Part shown: positions 1-8,686 of the stretch, piece after piece
How the letters are laid out: each line of letters opens with the position of its first letter
Position numbering within the stretch: position 1 is the stretch's first letter
DNA from: Priapulus caudatus
Lineage: Eukaryota > Priapulida > Priapulimorpha > Priapulimorphida > Priapulidae
Reading direction: 5' to 3'
Assembly: GCF_000485595.1 (NCBI RefSeq)
Contig: NW_014579011.1
Coordinates: 1 to 21,044 of the forward strand
DNA: 21,044 nt
Notes under the pieces: model-generated
Databases searched by the model: none
Told to the model about the DNA's origin: nothing
What the model saw: the letters and a program-made list of their open reading frames with translations, nothing else
Program-made: the position numbers and the translations under genes

Positions 1-44
1 GCACCGTACGGCACGCAAGGCCCAAACAATGCTCTCTACTCTAT

Positions 45-111
45 ATAGTATATAATATATATATATATATTATGAGAGAGACGGAGTAGAGAAGACGAGA
101 GAGAAAGAGAG

Positions 112-158
<47 letters not shown>

Positions 159-164
159 AGGGAG

Positions 165-206
<42 letters not shown>
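45..206. repeat. Compound AT and GA microsatellite
   Basis: A short (TA)n run at about 45-71 is followed by a nearly pure GA tract from 74 to 206 with a few interruptions. It lies just downstream, in gene sense, of the P450 exon on the minus strand, so it is probably intronic. Serine/leucine-rich reading frames across it are translations of the repeat, not genes. Confidence 0.95.
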
Positions 207-207
<1 letters not shown>

Positions 208-216
208 AGTACACAC

Positions 217-418
217 AATATTTCGGGTGAGAGCGGTGTTCCTTTCCACCTCCGGGTCGAGCGGCTCCCCCTTGGTGTCGCGTAGATGTGCGAGACAGGG
301 CGACCGCCTCCTCCTGATTCTTCTCTCTATGCTGACCTCCCCATGCCAAACTCACGCAGCTTGCTGAGCGCAAACCTCCTCTGCTCCTTCCAGAGCTGTC
401 CGCTTGTCATCAGGACAC
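217..418 (-). CDS. Cytochrome P450 (CYP2-clan-like) internal exon, frame-disrupted
   Basis: Cytochrome P450s are haem monooxygenases, usually anchored in the ER. Read from 418 downward, the exon follows a TTTACAG acceptor (419-421); its first two bases complete a codon, and it continues as V-L-M-T-S-G-Q-L-W-K-E-Q-R-R-F then L-R-E-F-G-M-G-R. This is the WKEQRRF...LRxFGMG block of the helix C region in CYP2-clan enzymes, where W and R contact the haem propionates. An in-frame TAG follows at 329-327. Similarity resumes in a second frame (QEEAVALSR) and, after about 290, in a third (LRDTKGEPLDPEVE, the family's KGEPFDP-like segment). A plausible donor is ATT|GTGTGT at 217/216. Two frameshifts in ~200 bp mean a decaying pseudogene or indel errors. 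The upstream exon would lie beyond the satellite blocks to the right, or outside the window; I did not find it. Haem-Cys and I-helix exons are not in the window. Confidence 0.75.
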
Positions 419-517
419 CTGTAAAGTATAGCGATACGAAAACAGATAAGGCTATATATACTGACACAATACCTCATTTTCCACCTTTGATCACATTATC
501 ATTAATGCAACATAACT

Positions 518-1870
518 AATGTATACTAATGTAACTATAATGTATACTATAACTATAATGTAACTATAAATGTAACTATAAATGTAACTATAATTAACTA
601 TTAAATGTACTATAACTATAAATGTAAACTATATATGTATAGCTATAAATGTATACTATAACTTAATGTAACTATAAGTATACTTTAACTATAATGTAAC
701 TATTAATGTATACTATAAATGTAATACTATAATATAATGTATACTATAATGTATCATCTATTACAGCTAACTATTATATTAAAAACTATACATATAATGT
801 AACTATAAATACTTAAAATGTATACTATAAATGTATACTATAACTATAATGTATACTATAAATGTATACTATAACTATAATGTAACTATAATGTATACTA
901 TAAATGTATACTATAATGTACTACATAAATGTATACTATAACTATAAATGTAACTATAATGTATACTTAACTAAAGTTAACTATAATGTATACTATAAAT
1001 GTATACTATAACTATATGTTAAGCTATAAATGTATACTATAAATGTATACTAGAAACTATAATGTATACTATAAAGTTACTGACTATACTAAATGTAACT
1101 ATAATGTATACTATAAGATGTATACTATAACTATAACGTGTATACTATAAATGTACTATAACTATAATGTAACTATAATGTATACTATAATGTAACTATA
1201 GATGTATACTATATAATGGATACATTAACTATAATGAACTATAATGGTATACTATAATATAATGTAACTATAATGTAACTATAAATGTATACTAATAACT
1301 ATAAATGTAACTATAATGTAACTATAAATGTAACTATACTATAATGTAACTATAATGATACTATAAATGTATACTATAAACTATAAGTAAACTAATAATT
1401 GTGATACTATAAATGTATACTACTAACTATAAGTAACTATAATGTATACTATTAAATGTAACTATAGATGGATACTATAAATGTATACCTTATAAACTAT
1501 AATGTAACTATACAATGTATACTATAAAATGTAACTATTAATTATACTATAAATGTATTAGCATAACTATAATGTACCTATAATGTATACTATAAATGTA
1601 TACTATAACTATAATGTATACGTATAATGTAACTATAACGTATATGGAACTAAATGTTATACTAATAAATGTATCACTATACGCTATAATGTAACTATAA
1701 TGTATACTATAAATGTATACTATAACTATAATGTATACTATAAATGTATACTATAACTATAATGTAACTATAATGTATACTATAAAGTGCTATATCTATA
1801 ACTATAATGTATACTATAAATGTATACTATAACTATAATGTAACTATAATGTAACTAAAGTAACATAACA
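518..1870. repeat. AT-rich minisatellite, ATGTATACTATAA-type subunits
   Basis: About 1.35 kb of degenerate tandem repeat built from interchangeable subunits such as ATGTATACTATAA and ATGTAACTATA, often grouped in blocks of roughly 45 bp. GTATAC and TATA palindromes recur throughout. Single-base insertions and deletions are common between units. There is no coding potential. It sits upstream, in gene sense, of the P450 exon, so it may be an intronic expansion. Confidence 0.95.
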
Positions 1871-2118
1871 TAGCTTAATGTAACATTATTGTCATAATAA
1901 ACCATAGAAAGCGCCAAGTTTCTAATTATGTGTGTTTGCAATTTTGTTGTGCAAAAATGGTTTGCTTCCAGACTGCTATAGTGATGAAGCTTTCTAGAGA
2001 CCAATCCACAATACTCCATCTGATATATACATGAGTGCATTATTGTATTATATAGGATCAATAGTAATAATACAGGTGATCAAAGATTTATTAAAGGAGT
2101 GGGCATTGTATTTAACAC
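1871..2118. other. Non-repetitive spacer between two minisatellites
   Basis: About 250 bp of AT-rich single-copy-looking sequence. A short frame on the minus strand (1855-2061) has no recognisable motif or splice context. I see no RNA gene or transposon end here. Confidence 0.5.
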
Positions 2119-3361
2119 AGGTGAGCATCATAGGTAATTATATAACATGAGTGAGGCATCCATATTAGGTAATTATATAAAACACGAGTGAGGCATCCAT
2201 ATTAGGTAATTATATAAAACACGAGTGACGGGCATCCATATTAGGTAATTATATAAAACACGAGTGAGGCATCCATATTAGGTAATTATATAAAACACGA
2301 GTGAGGCATCCATATTAGGTAATTATATAACATGAGTGAGGCATCCATATTAGGTAATTATATAAAACACGAGTGAGGCATCCATATAGTAATATCTGCA
2401 GGAGGATCATTTAGTACTAGATAAACATGAGTGAGGCATCCATATTAGGTAATTATATAAAACACGAGTGAGGCATCCATATTAGGTAATTATATAACAT
2501 GAGTGAGGCATCCATATTCAGGTCAATTTTTAATAATAAAACGAGTGAGGCAATCGCATATTAGGTAATTTATAAGCATGAGTGAGGCATCCATAATTAG
2601 GTAATTATATAAAACACGAGTGAGCATCCATATTTAGTATAACTGATGCAGATATATAGTAATTAACACTGGAGTGAGGCAATCCATATTAGGTAATTAT
2701 CATAACATGAGTGAGGCATCCATATTAGGTAATATAATAAAACACGGCCGGTGAGGGATCCTATTAAGGTAATTAATAAAGAACCAATATATAAACACGA
2801 GTGAGGCACTCCAATATTAGCGTAATGTATATAACACGCGAGTGAGGCATCCATATAGTACTTAGATAACACTGATGTGAGGCATCATATTAGGTAATTA
2901 TATAACATGACGTGAGGCATCCATATAGGGTAATTATATAAACACCGAGTGAGGCACCATATTAGGTAATTATATAAAACGATGAGTGAGGATCCATAAT
3001 TAGTAAATTATATAAAACCGAGTGACGCGCATCCATATTAGGTAATTATATAACATGAGTGAGGCATCCATATTAGGTAATTATATAACATGAGTGAGGC
3101 ATCCATATTAGGTAATTATATAAAACACGAGTGAGGCATCCATATTAGGTAATTATATAAACACTGATGAAGGCATCCATATTAGGTAATTATATAAAAC
3201 ACGAGTGAGGCATCCATATTAGGTAATTATATAAAACACGAGTGAGGCATCCATATTAGGTAATTATATAAAACACGAGTGAGGGCAGTCCATATTAGGT
3301 AATATATAACTGAGTGAGGCATCCATATTAGGTAATTATATAAAAGACGAGTGAGGCATCC
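2119..3361. repeat. 35/37-bp minisatellite array
   Basis: Roughly 34 tandem units over 1.24 kb. The unit begins TATTAGGTAATTATATAA and ends GAGTGAGGCATCCA. Two variants alternate: 37 bp with AAACACGAG and 35 bp with ACATGAG in the middle. Well-preserved units lie at both flanks (2140-2380 and 3040-3360), while the centre (2390-3010) is ragged with indels and partial units. The array ends abruptly in a GT microsatellite that begins directly after a CATCCA unit end. Confidence 0.97.
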
Positions 3362-3415
3362 ATGTGTGCATGCGTTTGTGTGCGTATGTGCATGCGCGCG
3401 CGCGTGTGTGTGTGT

Positions 3416-3464
<49 letters not shown>
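3361..3464. repeat. Compound GT/GC microsatellite
   Basis: A degenerate TGTGTGCATGCG run, a short (GC)n, then an almost pure (GT)n to about 3464. It abuts the end of the 37-bp array. Cys/Val and Thr/His frames across it are repeat translations. Confidence 0.95.
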
Positions 3465-3465
<1 letters not shown>

Positions 3466-3647
3466 CCAGTACGGGCCGATTATATGCAAAACCCAGCCGC
3501 TGAGCAGGAATGCGTGGTCCCTCAGCCTCAGCAACAACCACGGATGCGGAGAAGCCCAGCAGCAGCAACAGTTGCTGCATCATCGTGATGTATTACCCAG
3601 ATCATCGTTGCGGCGAATGCAGCGAATAAGAGATTCTCTCTGTAAAA

Positions 3648-3710
3648 CTCGTGTATGCGTGCGTGCGTGCGTGCGTGCGTAACCCGGACGAGATAACCGG
3701 ACGAGATATC
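3648..3710. repeat. GCGT microsatellite plus short tandem duplication
   Basis: (GCGT)n runs from about 3652 to 3680. Immediately after it, the 12-mer CCGGACGAGATA occurs twice (3683-3694 and 3697-3708). Confidence 0.85.
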
Positions 3711-3880
3711 TGTTTATGCATGAGTAATGGGGCGCATTGCATGCCGGGATGAGCTGCTGCCTGCCTCCGAGCTCCGTTTCGAGGCCCGCCAAGCCGCGCG
3801 GGCATGACGTCACACACACGACTACAGTGATTGGTCGAAAGATCGAGTAGCGCCGTTGGGGATTTTCGGATGATACGTCC
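3700..3880 (+). promoter_or_regulatory. CpG-rich promoter-like patch with CRE and inverted CCAAT
   Basis: Within otherwise AT-rich DNA this ~180-bp patch is rich in G+C and CpG. It contains a perfect cAMP-response-element palindrome TGACGTCA at 3805-3812 and an ATTGG (reverse CCAAT) at 3830-3834, a spacing seen in CRE/CCAAT promoters. About 480 bp downstream there is a strong donor-like TTG|GTAAGT at 4355/4356, which would suit a non-coding first exon of a plus-strand transcript. No TATA box or convincing coding exon is visible, so a promoter is an inference from motif content alone. Confidence 0.35.
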
Positions 3881-4570
3881 GGTTTACATTTTCACGGAGA
3901 GAACATTTCCTGCAGGATTTCACGAGATATCTATGGCGGGAGTAGTTAACAACAAAGGCCAGAGTTATAATTCGAACAAGTGAACATTTAGCTACACATA
4001 GATACCAATATGGAGGCTGTTTCTTGTCTTTTCGTTCTGTAAAGACAAGTCGTGTCTTTGTCTGTTCGTGTGAAATGAAGCGAGCGTCGAGCGAATTTTG
4101 CGATCACGCTTTCCTACCTGCTGTCTTATTTATGTTGTTGTTCAACTTATTCATGTTGTTTGTGCACAGGGCGTGCGAGCGGTGTACTTGTGTGTTGCAG
4201 ACGAGCATTTGACCGGCATTTACGGGTAATTATCGGCAATAATAGGCGAAATAGAGTAGAGAAACATTAAGACTTTGGTAGTAAATACATTTCGTGTTTA
4301 TTTACCATTATTTTTTTTATTGAGACGTTCCAAGTGCCTGTGGTTCTAAACGTTGGTAAGTTAATATATGGAAAGTTGAATATCCTAAGAACTTAGAGAT
4401 ATCATGCATCGATGTTGTTAGGTTAACGTGCATGAACAATTTGTCATAGCTGTTCGTATAACTCCACTATCGTAAAATTCGGGAAATGGCTGCGCCCCCT
4501 GACTCAGGCGTGTACGTGTTAATAATACAGCGTGTTGTGAGTTTCTCTGGTCACGCGTGTATCTCTTTCC
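3880..4570. other. Unassigned non-repetitive DNA; possible 5' exon up to 4355
   Basis: No protein domain or RNA gene is recognisable. A 62-codon plus-strand frame (4024-4212) encodes a short hydrophobic stretch but has no supporting motif. The only notable signal is the donor-like sequence at 4356-4361. Otherwise I see nothing here. Confidence 0.4.
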
Positions 4571-4578
4571 TTGTGTGA

Positions 4579-4618
4579 TTCACTGGTTCACTGGTTCACT
4601 GTGTATGATTCACTGGTA
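4579..4618. repeat. Short TTCACTGG tandem repeat
   Basis: Four spaced or tandem copies of TTCACTGG/TTCACTG in 40 bp. A minor local duplication in AT-rich DNA. Confidence 0.7.
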
Positions 4619-4874
4619 AAACGTTTCTAGAACTGTGAGCAGTAAACTTTATGCTGTAATTGTAGTTTCAATGATTTCTTCAAGGGGTTGTTAGATATGC
4701 CTGTATCATAATAATGTAGTTCAATGTATAATAATACTTATGTCAGTTTATTGTGTTTGCAGTAAATCATCCATCATCCATAGTATTAGTATACCATCCC
4801 TGGTCTTCAACGTTTCTTTCTACGTCGGGATGCATTCACAACACAAGCTCTTACTCCAAATTCTCTGGACAGTA

Positions 4875-4977
<103 letters not shown>

Positions 4978-4980
4978 CGC

Positions 4981-5452
4981 TGTCTATCTATTTGTGAATT
5001 TTATATAACTATATATTTGTTTTTGTTCATATTATTAAATTCTAATCTCTTTTGATTCAGCTAATCTGGGCGTAAACCGGACCAGGCTCTCCGACTGTTA
5101 CACGTCGTAGGAACAGTAGCCGATGTAGTGTTAAGAGAGAATGGAACTTGTGACTAATCTGGAGCATATGACTGAGCGATTTTTTTACTGTTTTATAATC
5201 TCCAATTTCTAGAATATCGTCCATATAATCATTGTCATCTTCTAAAACTACAGACCATCCGCTGACCGCTGTGGAGACGTGCGCCGGGCCTCGAATTTGG
5301 TGCACGTCTCCACTGCGGACAGCGCTTCATACGTGAACATCCCCGCGGTCGCGTGCGCATATCCCGCAGAACTGCGCGTCTCATCCGCGCGCAGCGCGCA
5401 GGATTAACAGCAAAGCTGTGCCATGCAATCTTGTATCATGTCTCTCTGGATA
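4981..5452 (-). repeat. Left inverted-repeat arm: non-LTR-RT-related repeat with GC-rich hairpin
   Basis: Read on the minus strand from 5452, this segment matches 8047-8435 read on the plus strand, so the two copies face each other across the copia remnant. In order it holds a shared inner end (TATCCAGAGAGACATGATAC), a GC-rich segment with a long hairpin (5260-5324), then a coding-like stretch with YMDD (5227-5216) followed by ILEIGDYKTVKKSL, which resembles the catalytic YxDD motif of non-LTR reverse transcriptases. It carries ~80 bp lacking from the right arm, bounded by direct repeats CTAATCTGG at both ends, so the right arm probably lost it by recombination between those repeats. The outer end fades next to the (GT)48 tract. 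The hairpin segment could be a separate small element. Confidence 0.7.
5260..5324. repeat. Perfect-loop 26-bp inverted repeat (hairpin)
   Basis: Arms at 5260-5285 and 5299-5324 pair with only a few mismatches around a 13-base loop. The core is GTGGAGACGTGC paired with GCACGTCTCCAC. The same hairpin recurs at 8173-8235 in the right arm. The core stem is kept in both copies despite other divergence. Confidence 0.85.
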
Positions 5453-5785
5453 ATTGTGCATAGTCTGTCCAACATTCAGAATATGAGAATTAACGATAGC
5501 TATCTTTTAATGTAAAAAATGCCATTATAATTTGACATGGTAACAAGCCACCATGTACCAAGTATCTATGTACCACTTATTTCGCCACCATTCAATGGCA
5601 TTAGAAAATGCCATGTTACACTTTGAGATCGTAGCGCCATGTAGTGTGGAAAATAATTATAAAGTGCGCATATTTGGAATAAATCGGATGGATATTATCG
5701 GCAACTGGATTTACATAGGGTTTCGTCACGATGTGACGGGGTTTGCTCTCGCGATATCTCTCGCGTTCAATAGACACGTGATCAC
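5453..5785. other. Segment between inverted-repeat arm and copia LTR; weak dispersed repeat
   Basis: No gene is recognisable. Parts resemble 15560-15680 at similar spacing: GAATTAACGATAG (5487-5499 and 15560-15572), then a TACC[AG]CTT-ATTCG...CCACCATTCAAT block about 65-70 bp later in both. This suggests a degraded dispersed repeat. A small palindrome CGTCAC-GAT-GTGACG is at about 5724-5738. Confidence 0.4.
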
Positions 5786-5996
5786 TGTTGACGCCATCGG
5801 CAGATGATGGTGGATATAAATAGCCAAAACTAATATAAGAACTACGCGTTACATCAAACACGTCCTACACCACCAGCAGGGAGCGGCTAAGAACTTTTTA
5901 TTATTCAACAAGAGAGGAGTCGCCACAATACCACGGTTACAAGTACAAAAGTAAAGATAGGTGTCACCACCTTACAAGCCTTAGTTTATTTCAACA
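5786..5996 (-). mobile_element. Ty1/copia 3' long terminal repeat
   Basis: A 211-bp segment with perfect 6-bp terminal inverted repeats: TGTTGA at 5786-5791 and TCAACA at 5991-5996, beginning TG and ending CA as LTRs do. On the minus strand it follows the copia RNase H region and the purine-rich AAGTGGTGG, a plausible polypurine tract directly before TGTTGAAATA. A TATAAATA-like box lies at about 5814-5821. The 5' LTR is missing because the element is truncated at 8046, so LTR identity and age cannot be measured. The bases beyond the LTR (ATCAC, 5781-5785) would be one half of a target-site duplication. Confidence 0.75.
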
Positions 5997-6018
5997 CCAC
6001 CACTTAAACTAAGGATAA

Positions 6019-6331
6019 GGCCAAACAAAAAAATAGGTGTGTTTCCTATTGCATCGAAAACAAAAGTAGGGTAGGTAGGTAGGGATTTTTTATTCTTCGG
6101 TTCCTAATATACCTCTGATGCATGCTATGAAGTGGTGTATAGGTAGGGATAAGTTAGTAAGCAAGTACAGAACGTGTTTGTAGTAAAAAATCTCAAGTTT
6201 TGTCTGTCAGATTTCAAATTAAAAAAAAAAAATTTATAAATTACTTTTTTTTGAAAAAAAAGTTTAGGGTCGGCCCTAATAATCTAGGGACGGTCGGTCG
6301 ACCGGAAACACACCTATTTTTTTGTTTGGCC
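6019..6331. mobile_element. 313-bp MITE, PIF/Harbinger-like
   Basis: The ends are perfect 28-bp terminal inverted repeats (6019-6046 and 6304-6331) starting GGCCAAACAAAAAAATAGG. They are flanked by TAA on both sides (6016-6018 and 6332-6334). A 3-bp TWA target duplication with a GG-initial inverted repeat is the hallmark of PIF/Harbinger elements. The interior is AT-rich and non-coding, with poly(A)/poly(T) tracts and a CGGTCGGTCGACCG palindrome, so the element must be mobilised in trans. It inserted between the RNase H end and the 3' LTR of the copia element and is therefore younger. The identical TIRs suggest recent insertion. The last codons of the copia frame after about 6335 read into the MITE. 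Confidence 0.9.
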
Positions 6332-6334
6332 TAA

Positions 6335-6737
6335 ACACTTTTAAATAAAATAAAATATTGTTGAATATTGCGTATACACAATGTAGCGTACACCTATTGT
6401 ACAGGTTTGCCCATAAGGTTGTTCCTGAATTTGTTCCTGGCTTTGTAAGCACATCTGCAACATTATTTTCAGAAGAAATGTGAAATAGATCGATCACCTT
6501 GTTGCGAACTTCATCTCTGACAAAATGATATTTTATGAGATATGCTTTGACCTTTGGTGGTGCACTGGATTCTTCGCAAATGCTATAGTACCCTGGTTGT
6601 CGCAGTACAACGTTTACTGATGCACCATTTGTTTCACGATGTATATCTAGATCTTTTAACAATTGAAGTAGGAATTTTGCTTCCTGGGTAGCATTGGCTA
6701 AAGCCATGTACTCAGGCTTCACAAGTAGATAGGGCAA
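6335..6737 (-). pseudogene. Ty1/copia RNase H C-terminal part
   Basis: The minus-strand frame carries the copia RNase H signature EYMALANATQEAKFL (usually AEYMAL...EA.WL) near its start, then YHFVRDEV and NNVADVLTKP, the conserved ending just before the pol stop. The original terminus is obscured because the frame runs on into the MITE at 6331. It lies in a different frame from the preceding RNase H portion (6807-7091), so at least one frameshift separates them. Confidence 0.85.
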
Positions 6738-6806
6738 CTGTCTGTTGTTTCCTGCTTTTCCATGAAATCAACGGACCGTTGTGAGATAAACAGTAACAGT
6801 AGGCCC

Positions 6807-7091
6807 CTAACCAGTAATACTCCTACGATCAGCCGACGCTCCCCAGTCAGCATCACAATAACCAATTAACCTTAAAGCTTCTCCAGATTTCCTGAAAATC
6901 AGACTGTTATGTATTGTGCCCTTTAGATAGCGTAGAGCATGCTTTGCTGTACATAAGTGGCCCTGTGTCGGGCTCGACATAAACTGGGATAATTTGGTGA
7001 CCGTGTAACACAGGTCAGGCATAGTGGCCATCATAACATAAATTAGACTTCCCATCATCTCTCTATACAATCTAGTATCGTTAGCAGACAA
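6807..7091 (-). pseudogene. Ty1/copia RT C-terminus and RNase H N-terminus
   Basis: Minus-strand frame of 94 codons with the typical copia linker and RNase H start: YREMMGSLIYVMMATMPDLC, LSQFMSSPTQGH, LRYLKGT and GYCDADWGAS. The D of DADW is the first catalytic carboxylate of RNase H. It follows the RT frame with a shift near 7095 and is followed by another break at about 6740-6800. These breaks make the pol polyprotein non-functional. Confidence 0.88.
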
Positions 7092-7106
7092 TATCTCCGC
7101 ATAATT

Positions 7107-8046
7107 TTATACACTCACCTCGCATGAGGTCGTTCTGAGTTTACAATCCTGCATTTTAAATCTTGCAAGGATCTTTGCAATATACATGAAAATAGATATT
7201 AGGTTCTGCTCTCGAAAAAATTGTATACCAAGATACCACGCTAACTCTCCCAGGTCTTTCATTTTGAACCTGTCGCAAAGTTTTTGCTTGGTTTCGTTTA
7301 CAACAGAGATACAGTTTGCTGCTACAATAATGTCATCAACCCATACTATCAAGACAACCTTGACTTGCTTAGCAGATCTGGTATATACACATGTATCTGA
7401 CAGTGATTGCTCAAAACCTTGTTCAATCAAATAGTTATGCAAAACACCATTCCAATTTCGACCACTTTGTTTTAGACCGTACAATGACTTTTGTAGCCTA
7501 CCCACTAATTGTTCACCGTTTGTACCTCTAGTGACAAAACCTTTCGGTTGTTCAATGTACAATTCACATTCTATGGGCGCATTTAGATACGCCGTTTTCA
7601 CGTCCATTTGGTGCACAATTAAATCATGTTGTACAGCATGTTGAGCTAAAACTCTAACTGAAGTAATGCGAGCTGTGGGGGAAAGAGTCTCCTGATAATC
7701 AATACCGGGTGTCTGGGAATACCCTTTTGCCACAAAACGTGCCTTGTGCCTTTTCTGACCGGTCGGACCACTTTTAACAGAGTAAACCCAGCGACCTCCC
7801 ACTACTTTCCGACCTTCTGGCACAGAGGTCAATTGGAACGTCTCGTTTTCCCGCAAAGCTCTAATTTCCTCTTCCATGGCCTCTTGCCATTTACCGGAAT
7901 CAGCAGAGGACATTGCCTCCTCAAAGGTATTGGGTACATCAGACATAGTATAACACAAATCAACCGTATAATTCATGTAATCATCATCACTCACACCGCT
8001 AGTATAATCACTAAGATACTTTGGCCTTATACGTTCACGTTGTGGG
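7107..8046 (-). pseudogene. Ty1/copia reverse transcriptase, 5'-truncated
   Basis: This encodes the RNA-dependent DNA polymerase of a Ty1/copia (Pseudoviridae-like) retrotransposon. Motifs in order on the minus strand: RPKYLSDY (start of the RT region), FEEAMSS...KWQEAM, RWVYSVK, KARFVAKGYSQ, DYQETLSPTARI, HQMDVKTAYLNAP (catalytic Asp of motif A), SLYGLKQSGRNW, and WVDDIIVAA (7343-7317; usually YVDD, here Trp replaces Tyr), then DLGELAWYLGIQ. The open frame starts upstream at 8264, but residues upstream of 8046 are encoded by the unrelated inverted-repeat arm, so that Met is not the native start. Gag, protease and integrase are absent. LYGLKQSG is reminiscent of the GalEA-type copia elements of marine animals, which is a suggestion only. 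Confidence 0.93.
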
Positions 8047-8542
8047 TATCCAGAGAGACATGATACAAGATGGCGTGGCACAGCTTTGCTGTTGATCCTA
8101 AGCACTGCGCGCGGATGAGACGCGCAGTTCCGCGGGATATGCGCATGCGACGCGGGAATGTTCAAGTATGAAGGCTGTCGCAGTGGAGACGTGCACCAAA
8201 TTCGAGGCCCGGCGCACGTCTCCACAGCGGGCAGCGGATGGTCTGTAGTTTTAGAAGATGACAATCATTATATATTGACGATATTCTAGGAATTGGAGAT
8301 TATAAAACAGTAACAAAAATCGCTCAGTCATTCTCCAGATTAGCTGAATCAAAAAGATTATAATTTAATATGAACAAAACAAATACAATGGTTATAAAAT
8401 TCACAAACAAAGAAAGGATAGAGAAGGAGATATTAATAGGCAACCAAGTAATAAAAAAATACACCAAATATTCATACCTAGGGGATTTAATTAATGATAT
8501 AGAAGGTTATAACGATATGATGAGTCCGAACTTAAAAATGTA
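8047..8542 (+). repeat. Right inverted-repeat arm: non-LTR retrotransposon RT remnant with hairpin
   Basis: This is the inverted counterpart of 4981-5452, starting with the same TATCCAGAGAGACATGATAC end at 8047 where copia homology stops. The hairpin is at 8173-8235. Downstream the plus strand reads MNKTNTMVIKF at 8371-8403, then a frame ending YSYLGDLINDIEG (to about 8510). KTxxMVxxF followed by YLGxLI some 30 residues later is the conserved arrangement after the YxDD motif in non-LTR RTs of the CR1/Jockey/R2 type. Stops break the region between the YMDD-equivalent position and MNKT. Endonuclease and the rest of RT are missing. The homologous part of the left arm ends near 8435; the RT similarity continues to 8542 only here. 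Confidence 0.7.
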
Positions 8543-8686
8543 GGTTTATTGTGGAGATCTCGGGGGTGTATCACGTACAGGAGTAGTAGACTAGATCGGG
8601 ACCAATAGACTGAACTCACCGTATAGAGAGAATAACGATATATATTGACTAAAGAAAGGATAAGATATAGATTGCACATAAATATA
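8543..8686. other. Unassigned junction between non-LTR remnant and gypsy LTR
   Basis: About 145 bp, AT-rich, without recognisable coding or repeat features. It may be residual non-LTR sequence or host DNA. Confidence 0.4.

Noticed and set aside
36-373. Ser/Leu-rich minus-strand ORFs at the GA tract
   Set aside because: They are translations of a (GA)n repeat; only the parts from the P450 exon have meaning.
2119-3361. Regular repeats that might suggest a CRISPR array
   Set aside because: Units are directly tandem without unique spacers and the context is eukaryotic, so this is a minisatellite.
3227-3682. His/Thr- and Cys/Val-rich ORFs
   Set aside because: They arise from the GT microsatellite and the 37-bp satellite.
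4024-4212. 62-codon plus-strand ORF with a hydrophobic stretch
   Set aside because: No family similarity, no signal-peptide-like start and no clear gene context; chance length in non-coding DNA.
8047-8264. Upstream 70 residues of the copia RT frame as a native N-terminus
   Set aside because: They are encoded by the inverted-repeat arm, which is present elsewhere without copia RT; the frame is open by chance.
8517-8535. GATGAGTCCGAA, resembling the start of a hammerhead ribozyme core
   Set aside because: The sequence lacks the stem II complement GGAC and the GAAAC box in the right place, and it lies in an RT-derived frame.
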